Source of the DNA: an uncultured Frankineae bacterium
GTDB taxonomy: Bacteria > Actinomycetota > Actinomycetes > Mycobacteriales > SCTD01
Assembly: GCA_902805805.1 (NCBI GenBank)
Contig: CADCUE010000246.1
Coordinates: 1 to 7,576, forward strand
Reading direction: 5' to 3'
DNA: 7,576 nucleotides
Shown: in pieces, positions 1 to 7,555 of the stretch
How the letters are laid out: each line of letters opens with the position of its first letter
Position numbering within the stretch: the stretch's first letter is position 1
The notes under the pieces: generated by a model
Told to the model about the DNA's origin: nothing
The model's database searches: none
Seen by the model: only the letters and a program-made list of their open reading frames with translations
Translations under genes and position numbers: made by a program

Positions 1-338
1 GGGTCGCCCGCAAGGTGGAGCAGGGCGCGGGAGTCGGGGCCTTCCCGGGACGCCGCCAGACCCTGCTCGAGATGACGATCCGCAACGGCTCGGCGCAGGC
101 ACTCGACCTGACGCAGGTCGTCGTGACGACGACGTACGGTGCCCGCCCCCGGGTGGCCTCCCCGGTCTACGACGGCGCGGCGGTGAGCGACTTCACCGGC
201 ACGGTCCCGCCCGGCGGCACGGCCACGGCCACGTACGCCTTTGCCATCCCGCCGGGCCAGGCCAAGACCGCGGTGACGCGGGTCGACTTCGACGGGACGC
301 ACGCCGCGGCGACGTTCACCGGGATGGAGGAGGGATGA
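1..338 (+). CDS. 3' end of a probable exported protein with a DUF4352-like beta-sandwich domain
   Basis: Partial gene: the reading frame is open from base 3 and ends at TGA 336-338, so about 111 C-terminal residues are visible and the start lies upstream of the window. A GTG at 15 is in frame, but codons before it are also open and no ribosome binding site precedes it, so I do not take it as the start. The visible part reads as one beta-sandwich: a first strand (LLEMTIRNGSAQALDL), a tyrosine-containing middle strand, then the PPGGTATATYAFAIPPG turn and strand and a closing strand (TRVDFDG). This layout, with a Pro-Gly-Gly turn before an aliphatic/aromatic strand and a Pro-Pro-Gly turn, is typical of DUF4352/telomeric-repeat-like Ig folds found in exported actinobacterial proteins and lipoproteins. 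The stop overlaps the next start (ATGA), so the two are co-transcribed and probably translationally coupled. The family call is by pattern only; export cannot be verified because the N-terminus is missing. Confidence 0.7.
   Translation, partial: VARKVEQGAGVGAFPGRRQTLLEMTIRNGSAQALDLTQVVVTTTYGARPRVASPVYDGAAVSDFTGTVPPGGTATATYAFAIPPGQAKTAVTRVDFDGTHAAATFTGMEEG
326..333 (+). promoter_or_regulatory. Ribosome binding site for the propeller/FnIII gene
   Basis: GGAGGAGG lies inside the last codons of the upstream gene. The first GGAGG ends 4 nt before ATG 335; the second ends 13 nt before the alternative in-frame ATG at 347. Neither spacing is ideal. The ATGA overlap favours 335, but 347 would give a shorter and more ordinary signal peptide n-region. 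Confidence 0.55.
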
Positions 339-2017
339 GGCTCCGCATGAGCGCCCCCAGCACCAGCCGACGCGTCTGGTCGGCCGTGGCTGCGACCGCC
401 CTGGTGACCGCCGGCCTCGGCCTGCCGGGGACCGCGGCGGCCGACACCACGCCTCCGGTCGGCACGCCCGCGACCGTCAGCACCGACGCGCTGCCGACCT
501 GGCAGATCAACGGCGTCGTCTGGAGCCAGGTCGTGGTCGGCAACACCGTCTACGTCACCGGCAGCTTCACCAAGGCGCGTCCGCCGGGCGTGGCCCCTGG
601 GGGCACCGGCGAGGTCGCCGCGCAGCACCTGTTCGCCTACGACATCACGACCGGCAACCGGGTCACGACCTTCAAGCACTCGCTGAACGCGCAGGGTCGG
701 GTCATCACCGCCTCCCCGGACGGCTCGCGGGTGTTCGTCGGCGGCGACTTCACCACCGTCAACGGCATCGCCCGCGGGCACGTGGCGTCCTTCGTCACGG
801 CCACCGGTGCACTGGACACCACCTTCGCCAAGGCGAAGGTCAGCAGCACGGTCCGCGCTCTCGCCGCGTCGCCGACGACCCTCTACATGGGCGGCAGCTT
901 CGGCTCGGTCAACGGCGCCGCACGCAAGGGCCTGGGCGCCGTGAACAGCCGGGACGGAGCAGTGCTGAGCTGGGCGCCGAAGATCAACAGCGGCTCCGTG
1001 CAGTCCATGGTGCTGACGCCCGACTCGAGCAGGGTCGTCGTCGGTGGGTCCTTCACCACCCTCAACGGGACGGCGGCCTACGGCATGGGCTCGCTGAGCG
1101 CCTCGTCGGGCTCGGTCCAGCCGTGGGCGGCCAACAAGACGATCCGCAACGCCGGCACAGCGGCGGCGATCAACAGCCTGCGCACCGACGGACGCCAGAT
1201 CTACGGCTCGGGCTTCCAGTTCAGCACCACCGGCGAAGCCAACTTCGAGGGCACCTTCGCCGCCGACCCGATGACCGGCAACATCACGCTCGTCAACGAC
1301 TGCCACGGTGACACCTACGACGTGGCGCCCATCGGGGCGGTGCTCTACAGCGTCGGCCACGCCCACAGCTGCAAGTGGATCCGCAGCTTCCCCGACACCA
1401 GCCCGCGGGTGCGCTGGCAGCGGGCGCTCGCCCAGACGATCGCGCCGACGACGACGAACATCGGGCCGGACACCTACGGCTGGAACTACAACGGGCTGCC
1501 CGCGTCCACGGTCCTGCACTGGTTCCCGCAGATGCCGGCGGGGACCTACACCGGGCAGTACCAGGCCGGCTGGTCCATCGCCGGCAACAGCAACTACGTC
1601 GTGATCGGCGGCGAGTTCCCCTCGGTCAACGGAACCCGCCAGCAGGGCCTGGTGCGCATGGCCGTTCCGGCGGCCGCGCCGACGACGACGGTGCGGCGCG
1701 GGCCGACGTACTCCACCAAGCCGGACCGTCCCGTGCCGCCGACCACGGCGACGCCGCTCGGTGGTGGCCAGATCAAGGTCGTCTTCGGGACGGCGTGGGA
1801 CTACGACAACGAGACGCTGACCTACGACGTCCTGCGCGACAACACGACCTGGGTCAGCTCGCAGAAGATCAAGAGCAACTTCTGGACGCTGCCGAGCGCC
1901 AGCTTCACCGACAGCGGTCTGGCCCCCGGGACGACGCACTACTACCAGGTGCGCGTCAAGGACTCGTTCGGCAAGACGCTGTGGAGTCCGAAGAGCACGG
2001 TCGTCACCGCCTCCTGA
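335..2017 (+). CDS. Secreted protein with propeller-like GGxFxxxNG repeats and a C-terminal fibronectin type III domain
   Basis: Encodes 560 residues. Residues 1-36 form a signal peptide: an n-region with Arg12-Arg13, a hydrophobic Ala/Val/Leu core, and an AAA|D cleavage site after residue 36. The SRRVW context resembles a weak Tat motif, but Sec export is equally possible. The mature part carries repeated blade-like motifs at about 74 (VTGSFTKARPPG), 135 (VGGDFTTVNG), 185 (MGGSFGSVNG), 236 (VGGSFTTLNG), a degenerate copy near 291, and 424 (IGGEFPSVNG). Each is preceded by a strand and often by Ser-Pro-Asp/Thr turns, as in beta-propellers. Two cysteines, 323 and 347, could form a disulfide. 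A Thr/Pro-rich linker (about 448-470) leads to a fibronectin type III domain (about 470-560) with the Trp488, YDVLRD and GLAPGTTHYYQVRVKD signatures. Similar repeat-plus-FnIII proteins occur in actinobacteria, usually without assigned function; adhesion or glycan binding is only a guess. No catalytic motif or cell-wall sorting signal is visible, so release or loose surface association is likely. It forms an operon with the partial upstream gene. Confidence 0.9.
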   Translation: MRLRMSAPSTSRRVWSAVAATALVTAGLGLPGTAAADTTPPVGTPATVSTDALPTWQINGVVWSQVVVGNTVYVTGSFTKARPPGVAPGGTGEVAAQHLFAYDITTGNRVTTFKHSLNAQGRVITASPDGSRVFVGGDFTTVNGIARGHVASFVTATGALDTTFAKAKVSSTVRALAASPTTLYMGGSFGSVNGAARKGLGAVNSRDGAVLSWAPKINSGSVQSMVLTPDSSRVVVGGSFTTLNGTAAYGMGSLSASSGSVQPWAANKTIRNAGTAAAINSLRTDGRQIYGSGFQFSTTGEANFEGTFAADPMTGNITLVNDCHGDTYDVAPIGAVLYSVGHAHSCKWIRSFPDTSPRVRWQRALAQTIAPTTTNIGPDTYGWNYNGLPASTVLHWFPQMPAGTYTGQYQAGWSIAGNSNYVVIGGEFPSVNGTRQQGLVRMAVPAAAPTTTVRRGPTYSTKPDRPVPPTTATPLGGGQIKVVFGTAWDYDNETLTYDVLRDNTTWVSSQKIKSNFWTLPSASFTDSGLAPGTTHYYQVRVKDSFGKTLWSPKSTVVTAS

Positions 2018-2024
2018 CCGCGTC

Positions 2025-2062
2025 GACCGGGGTGCGCGGCCGATCCGGCGCGCACCTCGGTC
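2025..2062. terminator. Bidirectional terminator hairpin between convergent genes
   Basis: The left arm GACCGGGGTGCGCG (2025-2038) pairs with CGCGCACCTCGGTC (2049-2062): 14 bp with a single G-T wobble. The 10-nt loop can fold further (CCG/CGG around ATC). It starts 8 nt after the stop of the plus-strand gene and lies 20 nt beyond the stop of the minus-strand gene, so it is placed to end both transcripts. There is no T-rich tail on either strand, which is common for actinobacterial hairpin terminators. The structure was read by eye; no folding energy was computed. Confidence 0.8.
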
Positions 2063-2069
2063 CAGCGCG

Positions 2070-2100
2070 TCCGGACCGTGCTCAGCGGCTGACGTCCGGA
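2070..2100. repeat. Second, weaker hairpin overlapping the minus-strand stop codon
   Basis: TCCGGAC (2070-2076) pairs with GTCCGGA (2094-2100), enclosing a small inner stem TCAG/CTGA with a CGG loop (2082-2092). It covers the stop codon of the membrane protein gene (2084-2082). For plus-strand transcripts it would be a second hairpin after 2025-2062; for the minus-strand gene it includes coding sequence, so it may be only a backup structure or chance. Confidence 0.4.
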
Positions 2101-2762
2101 GCGGGCGACGCGCCCCCGCTCCGGGCCGACGAGCGCAGCGCTGCGAGCCCGTCGGTGAAGGTCCACCAGGCGCACAGCCCCCAGGCCAGCAGGCCGAGCA
2201 GCTTGGTGGCGTCCTCGGGGACGTACGCCTTGGCGATCAGGACGTCGATCGCCACGGACACGGCGAACATTCCCGCGCCGAAGTAGAACGCCAGCCCGGA
2301 GGCGGTGCGCCGCAGCGGCCACCACAGCCACGCCAGCGCCAGGCCGGCTGCGGCGTAGGCCGCGACCACCAGCTTCTCGGGGATGCCGCGGCCCGGCAGG
2401 ATCGCGTCGTGCAGCATCATCGTGTCGTCGAGCGTCAACGCCGCCAGGAACGCGCCGAGCAGCAGGAGCAGCCGCCGCCGCGGCGGCGTCGCGACCAGCC
2501 CGGCCACCACGGCGAGCGTCGCCGCCGAGGCCCAGGCCAGGTTGGTCAGCCGGCTGACGGAGCCGGCCCACCACGGGACCCGGCCGACGGAGGTCGGATC
2601 GCGGGTGAGGTAGCCGGTGTCCGGGATGGCGGCGGAGACCGCCGCCGCCGCGGTCACGGCTGCGGCCATGAGGGCGACGACGGCGACCGCGACCAGGACC
2701 TGCCCGACGCGCGCCGGCGTCAGGCCCTCCACAGCGCGGGGATGTCCGCTGGCAGCTCTCAT
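2082..2762 (-). CDS. Integral membrane protein of unknown function with an LDDxxxxHD motif, about six helices
   Basis: Encodes 226 residues. The start ATG (2762-2760) lies one base after the stop of the cyclophilin gene (2766-2764), with GAAGGA (2776-2771) 8 nt upstream, so this start is well supported and coupled translation is likely. Hydrophobic segments sit at about 20-45, 72-91, 97-111, 130-150, 156-178 and 186-205, giving roughly six membrane helices with short Arg-rich loops (PPRRR 93-97, RR 151-152). At the end of the third segment is LDDTMMLHD (Leu111, Asp112, Asp113, His118, Asp119), followed by ILPGRGIPEK. I recall similar LDD-x4-H(D/E) ... GIPEK patterns in uncharacterised bacterial membrane proteins, but have not checked this. 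Acidic and His residues packed at a membrane edge could bind a metal or protons; this is inference. The C-terminus is a short Ser/Ala/Pro tail. I do not recognise a named family, and no function should be assigned. Confidence 0.85.
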   Translation of the reverse strand: MRAASGHPRAVEGLTPARVGQVLVAVAVVALMAAAVTAAAAVSAAIPDTGYLTRDPTSVGRVPWWAGSVSRLTNLAWASAATLAVVAGLVATPPRRRLLLLLGAFLAALTLDDTMMLHDAILPGRGIPEKLVVAAYAAAGLALAWLWWPLRRTASGLAFYFGAGMFAVSVAIDVLIAKAYVPEDATKLLGLLAWGLCAWWTFTDGLAALRSSARSGGASPAPDVSR

Positions 2763-2763
2763 G

Positions 2764-3612
2764 TCAGGTGTCCTTCGGCGTCGCGCGCACGGACTTGAGC
2801 GTGACCCCCAGCTTCGGCGCGCCGTCGGGGGCGCCGGTGGTGGTGCCGGCCTCGGCGACCGCGTCGAGCACCTCGAGACCGGACGTGATGCGGCCGAACG
2901 GCGTGTAGGCGGGCGGGAGCGGGGTGTCCCCGTAGACGAGGAAGAACTGGCTGCCGTTGGTGTCGGGCCCGGCGTTGGCCATCGCGACGGTCCCGCGCGG
3001 GTAGGTGGCGCCCTCGAGGTTCTCGTCGGCGAACGAGTAGCCGGGACCGCCCGACCCGGTGCCCTCGGGGTCACCGCACTGCAGGACCGAGATGCCCGAG
3101 GTGGTGAGGCGGTGGCAGCGGGTCCCGTCGAAGTAGCCGGCGGCCGCCAGCGACCGCAGGCTGTGCGCCGTGCACGGCGCCGAGGCGCTGTCCATCTCGA
3201 AGACGATGTCGCCGCGGTCGGTCGCCAGCGTGACGTCGTAGACCTCCGTCGTGTCCACGTCGTCGGCCGGGGGGAGGGGGACCGGCCGCGCCGCCGCCCC
3301 CGACTTCTCGTAGGCGCAGTCGGGGTCCCCGGCCGGAGCGGCCGCGGCGCCGGACGTCGGCTCGTCACCCGGGGCCGACGGAGCCGGTGTGCGGCCCTTG
3401 GTCGGGCTCGAGGCGACCGAGTCCGACGGCCCGGCCGGGTCGCGCAGGGCCAGCGAGCCGGCCACGACGGCGCCGGCCACCAGCAGGACCGCCACGACGC
3501 TGCCGATCACCGCGTTGCGCTGCTTGCGGCGCTGGGCGAGCGCCGTCTGGCGGGCGGCCTGTCGCTCGGCCCGCCGTCGGGCGAGCTCCCTGTCGCGCTG
3601 ACTGCTCGACAC
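2764..3612 (-). CDS. ppiB: Membrane-anchored cyclophilin-type peptidyl-prolyl cis-trans isomerase (PpiB-like)
   Basis: Encodes 282 residues. Peptidyl-prolyl isomerases speed cis-trans rotation of bonds before proline during folding. The order is an Arg/Gln-rich cytoplasmic N-terminus (1-32), one membrane helix (about 34-56), a Ser/Pro/Gly-rich linker (57-98) and a cyclophilin domain (about 123-277), so catalysis is probably extracytoplasmic. Signatures are FDGTRCHRL with the likely catalytic Arg168, VLQCGDP (Gln178), GTGSGGPGY, and MANAGPDTNGSQFFL (211-225). Cysteines 99, 147, 166 and 179 could form disulfides; I recall similar cysteines in mycobacterial PpiB. The position matching human CypA Trp121 is not Trp (LPPAY region), so weak cyclosporin A sensitivity is likely by inference. 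The start is GTG 3612-3610, with GGAAGGA (3624-3618) 5 nt before it. The frame stays open far upstream, but only as a shadow of the divergent gene. It heads a two-gene unit with the membrane protein and is divergent from the hydrolase-hisS operon, as in M. tuberculosis. Confidence 0.93.
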   Translation of the reverse strand: MSSSQRDRELARRRAERQAARQTALAQRRKQRNAVIGSVVAVLLVAGAVVAGSLALRDPAGPSDSVASSPTKGRTPAPSAPGDEPTSGAAAAPAGDPDCAYEKSGAAARPVPLPPADDVDTTEVYDVTLATDRGDIVFEMDSASAPCTAHSLRSLAAAGYFDGTRCHRLTTSGISVLQCGDPEGTGSGGPGYSFADENLEGATYPRGTVAMANAGPDTNGSQFFLVYGDTPLPPAYTPFGRITSGLEVLDAVAEAGTTTGAPDGAPKLGVTLKSVRATPKDT

Positions 3613-3636
3613 GCCTGTCCTTCCGAGAGAGGGGTC

Positions 3637-3661
3637 CACGACCGGGTGGAGACCGGTCGTG
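3637..3661. repeat. 9-bp perfect inverted repeat in the ppiB leader/promoter
   Basis: CACGACCGG (3637-3645) and CCGGTCGTG (3653-3661) are perfect inverted arms around a 7-nt spacer. It lies 13 nt upstream of the ppiB ribosome binding site. As RNA it would be a hairpin in the 5' leader of ppiB; as DNA its two half-sites are spaced 16 bp start to start, suitable for a dimeric regulator. Which, if either, applies is unknown. Confidence 0.5.
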
Positions 3662-3684
3662 CCGGCTCCCAGTAAAGCCAAGCA

Positions 3685-3702
3685 GGCGCGGGGCGCCGCG
3701 CC
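3685..3702. repeat. 7-bp perfect inverted repeat upstream of the plus-strand -10 candidate
   Basis: GGCGCGG (3685-3691) and CCGCGCC (3696-3702) flank a GGCG spacer, just ahead of TAGGGT 3705-3710, where a -35 element would normally lie. In DNA this rich in G and C, such short symmetry is often chance. Confidence 0.3.
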
Positions 3703-3704
3703 GG

Positions 3705-3710
3705 TAGGGT
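3705..3710 (+). promoter_or_regulatory. Candidate -10 element for the hydrolase-hisS-aspS operon
   Basis: TAGGGT matches the TAnnnT actinobacterial -10 form. It would start transcription near 3717, giving a leader of about 80 nt before the GTG at 3796. There is no convincing -35, so this is tentative. Confidence 0.3.
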
Positions 3711-3711
3711 C

Positions 3712-3776
3712 GGGGCACCGTTCCGCACCTGGGCGGGACGCTCGCGGTGCTTGCGCAGCCGATCCGCCGGTGCCCC
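3712..3776. repeat. Long-range 9-bp inverted repeat in the hydrolase-hisS-aspS leader
   Basis: GGGGCACCG (3712-3720) is perfectly complementary to CGGTGCCCC (3768-3776). The inner six bases of the left arm can instead pair with CGGTGC at 3745-3750, so two mutually exclusive stems are possible. If transcription starts near 3717, the left arm is only partly in the RNA, and the repeats would act, if at all, as DNA sites. Confidence 0.4.
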
Positions 3777-3777
3777 A

Positions 3778-3790
3778 CCTCTCGAGAGGA
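3778..3790 (+). promoter_or_regulatory. Ribosome binding site of the hydrolase gene within a 12-bp palindrome
   Basis: CCTCTCGAGAGG (3778-3789) is a perfect palindrome. Its right half forms the ribosome binding site AGAGGA (3785-3790), 5 nt before GTG 3796. As RNA, CCTC and GAGG can pair around a TCGA loop and would partly cover the site. This site decides the start: an upstream in-frame TTG at 3751 has no comparable site. Confidence 0.55.
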
Positions 3791-3795
3791 CCTCC

Positions 3796-4500
3796 GTGCT
3801 CGTCCGCGGGTTCCCGGCGCAGGCCTTCGACACCAACTGCTACGTCGTCGCCCCCGGACCCGGGGAGCAGTGCGTCGTCGTCGACCCGGGGATCGGGGTG
3901 GAGGCGCAGCTCGACGAGCTGCTGCGCGAGCTCGGCCTGCAGCCGGTGGCCGTGCTGCTGACCCACGGCCACCTGGACCACACGTTCTCGGTCACACCGG
4001 TGTGCGGCGCCAGGGGCATCCCCGCGTGGATCCACCCGGCCGACCGCGACCAGCTCGCCGACCCGGCGAAGTACCTCTCACCGCAGACCGGCCAGATCTT
4101 CGGCGGACGCCTGGAGTGGACCGAGCCCGACGACGTCCGGCTGCTCGACCCGGCCGCGCCCCTGGAGCTCGCCGGTCTGCGCATCGGCATCGACTTCGCG
4201 CCGGGCCACACCGCCGGATCGGTCGTCTTCCGCCTGCCGGGCCACGAGGAGGACGGCGAGGCGTCCCCGCCGCTGCTGCTGTCGGGTGACGTGCTGTTCG
4301 CGGGGTCCATCGGTCGCACCGACCTGCCCGGCGGCAGCTGGGAGCAGATGCAGCACTCGCTCGCCTCGGTGATCCTGCCCATGGCCGACGAGACGGTCGT
4401 GCTGCCGGGTCATGGCGGCGCCACCACCATCGGGCGGGAGCGCGCCGCGAACCCCTACCTGCAGGACCTGCCGCCGGTGCCGCCGTCCCGGGGTCTGTAG
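3796..4500 (+). CDS. Metallo-beta-lactamase-fold hydrolase (glyoxalase II-like, single domain)
   Basis: Encodes 234 residues from GTG 3796. The full binuclear metal site is visible: THGHLDH (His57, His59, Asp61, His62), PGHTAGS (His138), SGDVLF (Asp165, likely bridging) and LPGHG (His206). Other family marks are the N-terminal NCYVV strand, [11 protein letters not shown] (170-180) and the C-terminal [13 protein letters not shown]. It is close to the length of YcbL-type single-domain proteins and lacks the C-terminal substrate-binding domain of classical hydroxyacylglutathione hydrolases. The expected reaction is hydrolysis of a thioester in the cytoplasm. Actinobacteria generally use mycothiol rather than glutathione, so the true substrate is uncertain. 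There is a short acidic/Pro insertion (about 149-160) before the Asp165 strand. Its TAG stop shares its final G with the hisS GTG start, so it is the first gene of the operon with hisS and aspS, matching the M. tuberculosis Rv2581c-hisS arrangement. Confidence 0.92.
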   Translation: MLVRGFPAQAFDTNCYVVAPGPGEQCVVVDPGIGVEAQLDELLRELGLQPVAVLLTHGHLDHTFSVTPVCGARGIPAWIHPADRDQLADPAKYLSPQTGQIFGGRLEWTEPDDVRLLDPAAPLELAGLRIGIDFAPGHTAGSVVFRLPGHEEDGEASPPLLLSGDVLFAGSIGRTDLPGGSWEQMQHSLASVILPMADETVVLPGHGGATTIGRERAANPYLQDLPPVPPSRGL

Positions 4501-5749
4501 TGGCCGGCCCCAAGGGCACGTACGACGTGCTGCCCGGCAGCGAGTTCGGCGCGACGGCCGCGGTGCGCGACGCGCTGCTCGGCCCGGCGGTGCTCGCCGG
4601 GTACGCGTACGCCGAGGCGCCGGTCTTCGAGCACACCGACCTGTTCGCCCGCGGCGTCGGTGAGAGCACCGACGTCGTCACCAAGGAGATGTTCACCTTC
4701 TCCGACCGGGCCGACCGCTCGCTCACCCTGCGGCCGGAGGGCACCGTCGGAGTGCTGCGCGCGGCGCTGGACGCCGGGCTCCACAAGGGCCAGCTGCCCG
4801 TCAAGCTGCGCTACGCCGGGCCGATGTTCCGCGCCGAGCGGCCGCAGGCAGGCCGCTACCGGCAGTTCCAGCAGGTCGGGATCGAGGCGCTCGGGCTCGA
4901 CGACCCGGCGCTCGACGCCGAGGTCGTCGCGCTGGCCTGGCAGGCCTACGCCGACCTCGGGCTCACCCAGGTCCGGGTGCTGCTCAACTCGCTCGGTGAC
5001 GCGGCCTGCCGGCCGGCGTACCGCGACGGCCTCGTCGGCTTCCTCGACGGGCTGGAGCTCGACGCCGACACCCGCCGCCGGGCGGGTGTCAACCCGCTGC
5101 GGGTGCTCGACGACAAGCGCCCCGAGGTGCAGGCCCAGCTCGCCGGAGCCCCGCTCATGGCCGACGCGCTGTGCGAGGCCTGCCGCGAGCACTTCGCCGC
5201 CGTCCGGGCCTCCCTCGACGCGCTGGGCGTGCCGTACGAGGCGGCGCCCCGGCTGGTGCGCGGGCTCGACTACTACATGCGCACCACGTTCGAGTTCGTC
5301 CATGACGGACTGGGAGCGCAGTCCGCCGTCGGCGGCGGCGGGCGCTACGACGGCCTGGCCGAGGCCATCGGCGGTCCGCAGGTGCCCGGCATCGGCTGGG
5401 CGCTCGGCGTCGAGCGCACCTTGCTCGCACTGCGCGCCGAGCAGGTCGAGCTGCCCGGCGAGCCGGCCGTCCAGGTCTTCTTCGTGCCGCTCGGCGCCGC
5501 TGCCAAGGCGCGCTCGGTGGCGCTGGTCGGCGAGCTGCGCCGCACCGGCATCGCGGCCGACCTCGCCTACGGGGACCGGGGGATGAAGGGCGCGATGAAG
5601 GCCGCGGACCGGTCGGGGGCGGCGTACGCCGTCGTCCTCGGCGACCGCGACCTCGAGGCCGGCGAGGCCCAGCTCAAGGACCTGCGCGAGCACGCGCAGG
5701 TCGCCGTACCGCTCGACGACCTCGTACGACGACTGCTGGAGGAGCTGCT

Positions 5750-5753
<4 letters not shown>
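4500..5753 (+). CDS. hisS: Histidyl-tRNA synthetase
   Basis: Encodes 417 residues, the usual size. It attaches histidine to tRNA-His in two steps using ATP, as a cytoplasmic class II homodimer. It opens with the family start PKGTYDVLP. Motif 2 is [16 protein letters not shown] (110-125). The histidine-specific loop [13 protein letters not shown] begins at Arg254, which matches the catalytic arginine of E. coli His[11 protein letters not shown] (278-286) and the motif 3 segment [11 protein letters not shown] (296-306) complete the active site. Residues about 322-417 are the alpha/beta anticodon-binding domain, including [17 protein letters not shown]. The GTG start at 4500 overlaps the upstream TAG by one base and has only a weak G-rich stretch (4490-4493) ahead, so translation probably depends on ribosomes finishing the hydrolase gene. 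No better in-frame start was seen upstream. The stop overlaps the aspS start. All catalytic motifs are intact. Confidence 0.97.
5738..5742 (+). promoter_or_regulatory. Ribosome binding site of aspS inside the end of hisS
   Basis: GGAGG lies 7 nt before the GTG at 5750. It supports this start over any later one and gives aspS its own initiation site in addition to coupling through the GTGA overlap (5750-5753). Confidence 0.75.
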
Positions 5754-7489
<1,736 letters not shown>

Positions 7490-7495
7490 CACACG

Positions 7496-7538
7496 CCCGC
7501 GGGCGGCCGGCCCCCCGAGGGGACCGACCGCCCGCGGG
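7496..7538 (+). terminator. Intrinsic-type terminator hairpin after aspS
   Basis: CCCGCGGGCGG (7496-7506) pairs perfectly with CCGCCCGCGGG (7528-7538), 11 bp. The stem continues after a mismatch with three pairs (7508-7510/7524-7526), then after another mismatch with four pairs (7512-7515/7519-7522) around a CGA triloop. It begins 7 nt after the aspS stop. There is no T-run after it, as is usual in high-GC actinobacteria. Confidence 0.85.
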
Positions 7539-7555
7539 AGGTCGTGCCGTCCGGC

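Larger units (their letters stand above)
3613..3795. promoter_or_regulatory. Divergent intergenic region: promoters and leaders of ppiB and the hydrolase-hisS-aspS operon
   Basis: These 183 bp must hold the start signals of both transcription units. On the plus strand, TAGGGT (3705-3710) fits the TAnnnT -10 form common in actinobacteria, but no good -35 is visible at 17-18 nt. On the minus strand TTTACT (3676-3671) is the best -10-like hexamer, again without a clear -35. The region contains four inverted repeats listed separately. The hexamer GCACCG occurs three times: plus strand at 3715-3720, minus strand at 3745-3750 and 3768-3773. No T-box, SD-sequestering riboswitch family or known operator is recognisable. 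Confidence 0.6.

Noticed and set aside
167..1939. A 590-codon open frame on the minus strand opposite the propeller/FnIII gene
   Set aside because: Its Arg/Val/Gly-rich low-complexity product has no recognisable domain. The plus-strand frame has a signal peptide, repeats and an FnIII domain. Long antisense frames are expected at this GC content.
2471..2487. GCCGCCGCGGCGGC palindrome
   Set aside because: It lies within the membrane protein gene, where it is explained by Arg/Pro codons (the PPRRR loop). There is no sign of a regulatory role.
3706..3726. T-box-like AGGGT...CACCG string ahead of the hydrolase-hisS-aspS operon
   Set aside because: It only loosely resembles the T-box consensus. 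No specifier stem or terminator/antiterminator is seen, and the leader would have to start inside ppiB.
3751..3795. TTG at 3751 as an upstream start for the hydrolase, adding 15 residues
   Set aside because: The added MRSRSAGAPPLERTS stretch is not part of the fold and has no ribosome binding site. GTG 3796 has AGAGGA 5 nt upstream and begins right at the first beta-strand.
3613..4035. Extension of the ppiB frame upstream on the minus strand to 4035
   Set aside because: The extension runs across the promoter region and antisense to the hydrolase. The GTG at 3612 has a good ribosome binding site and gives a normal cytoplasmic tail plus membrane helix.
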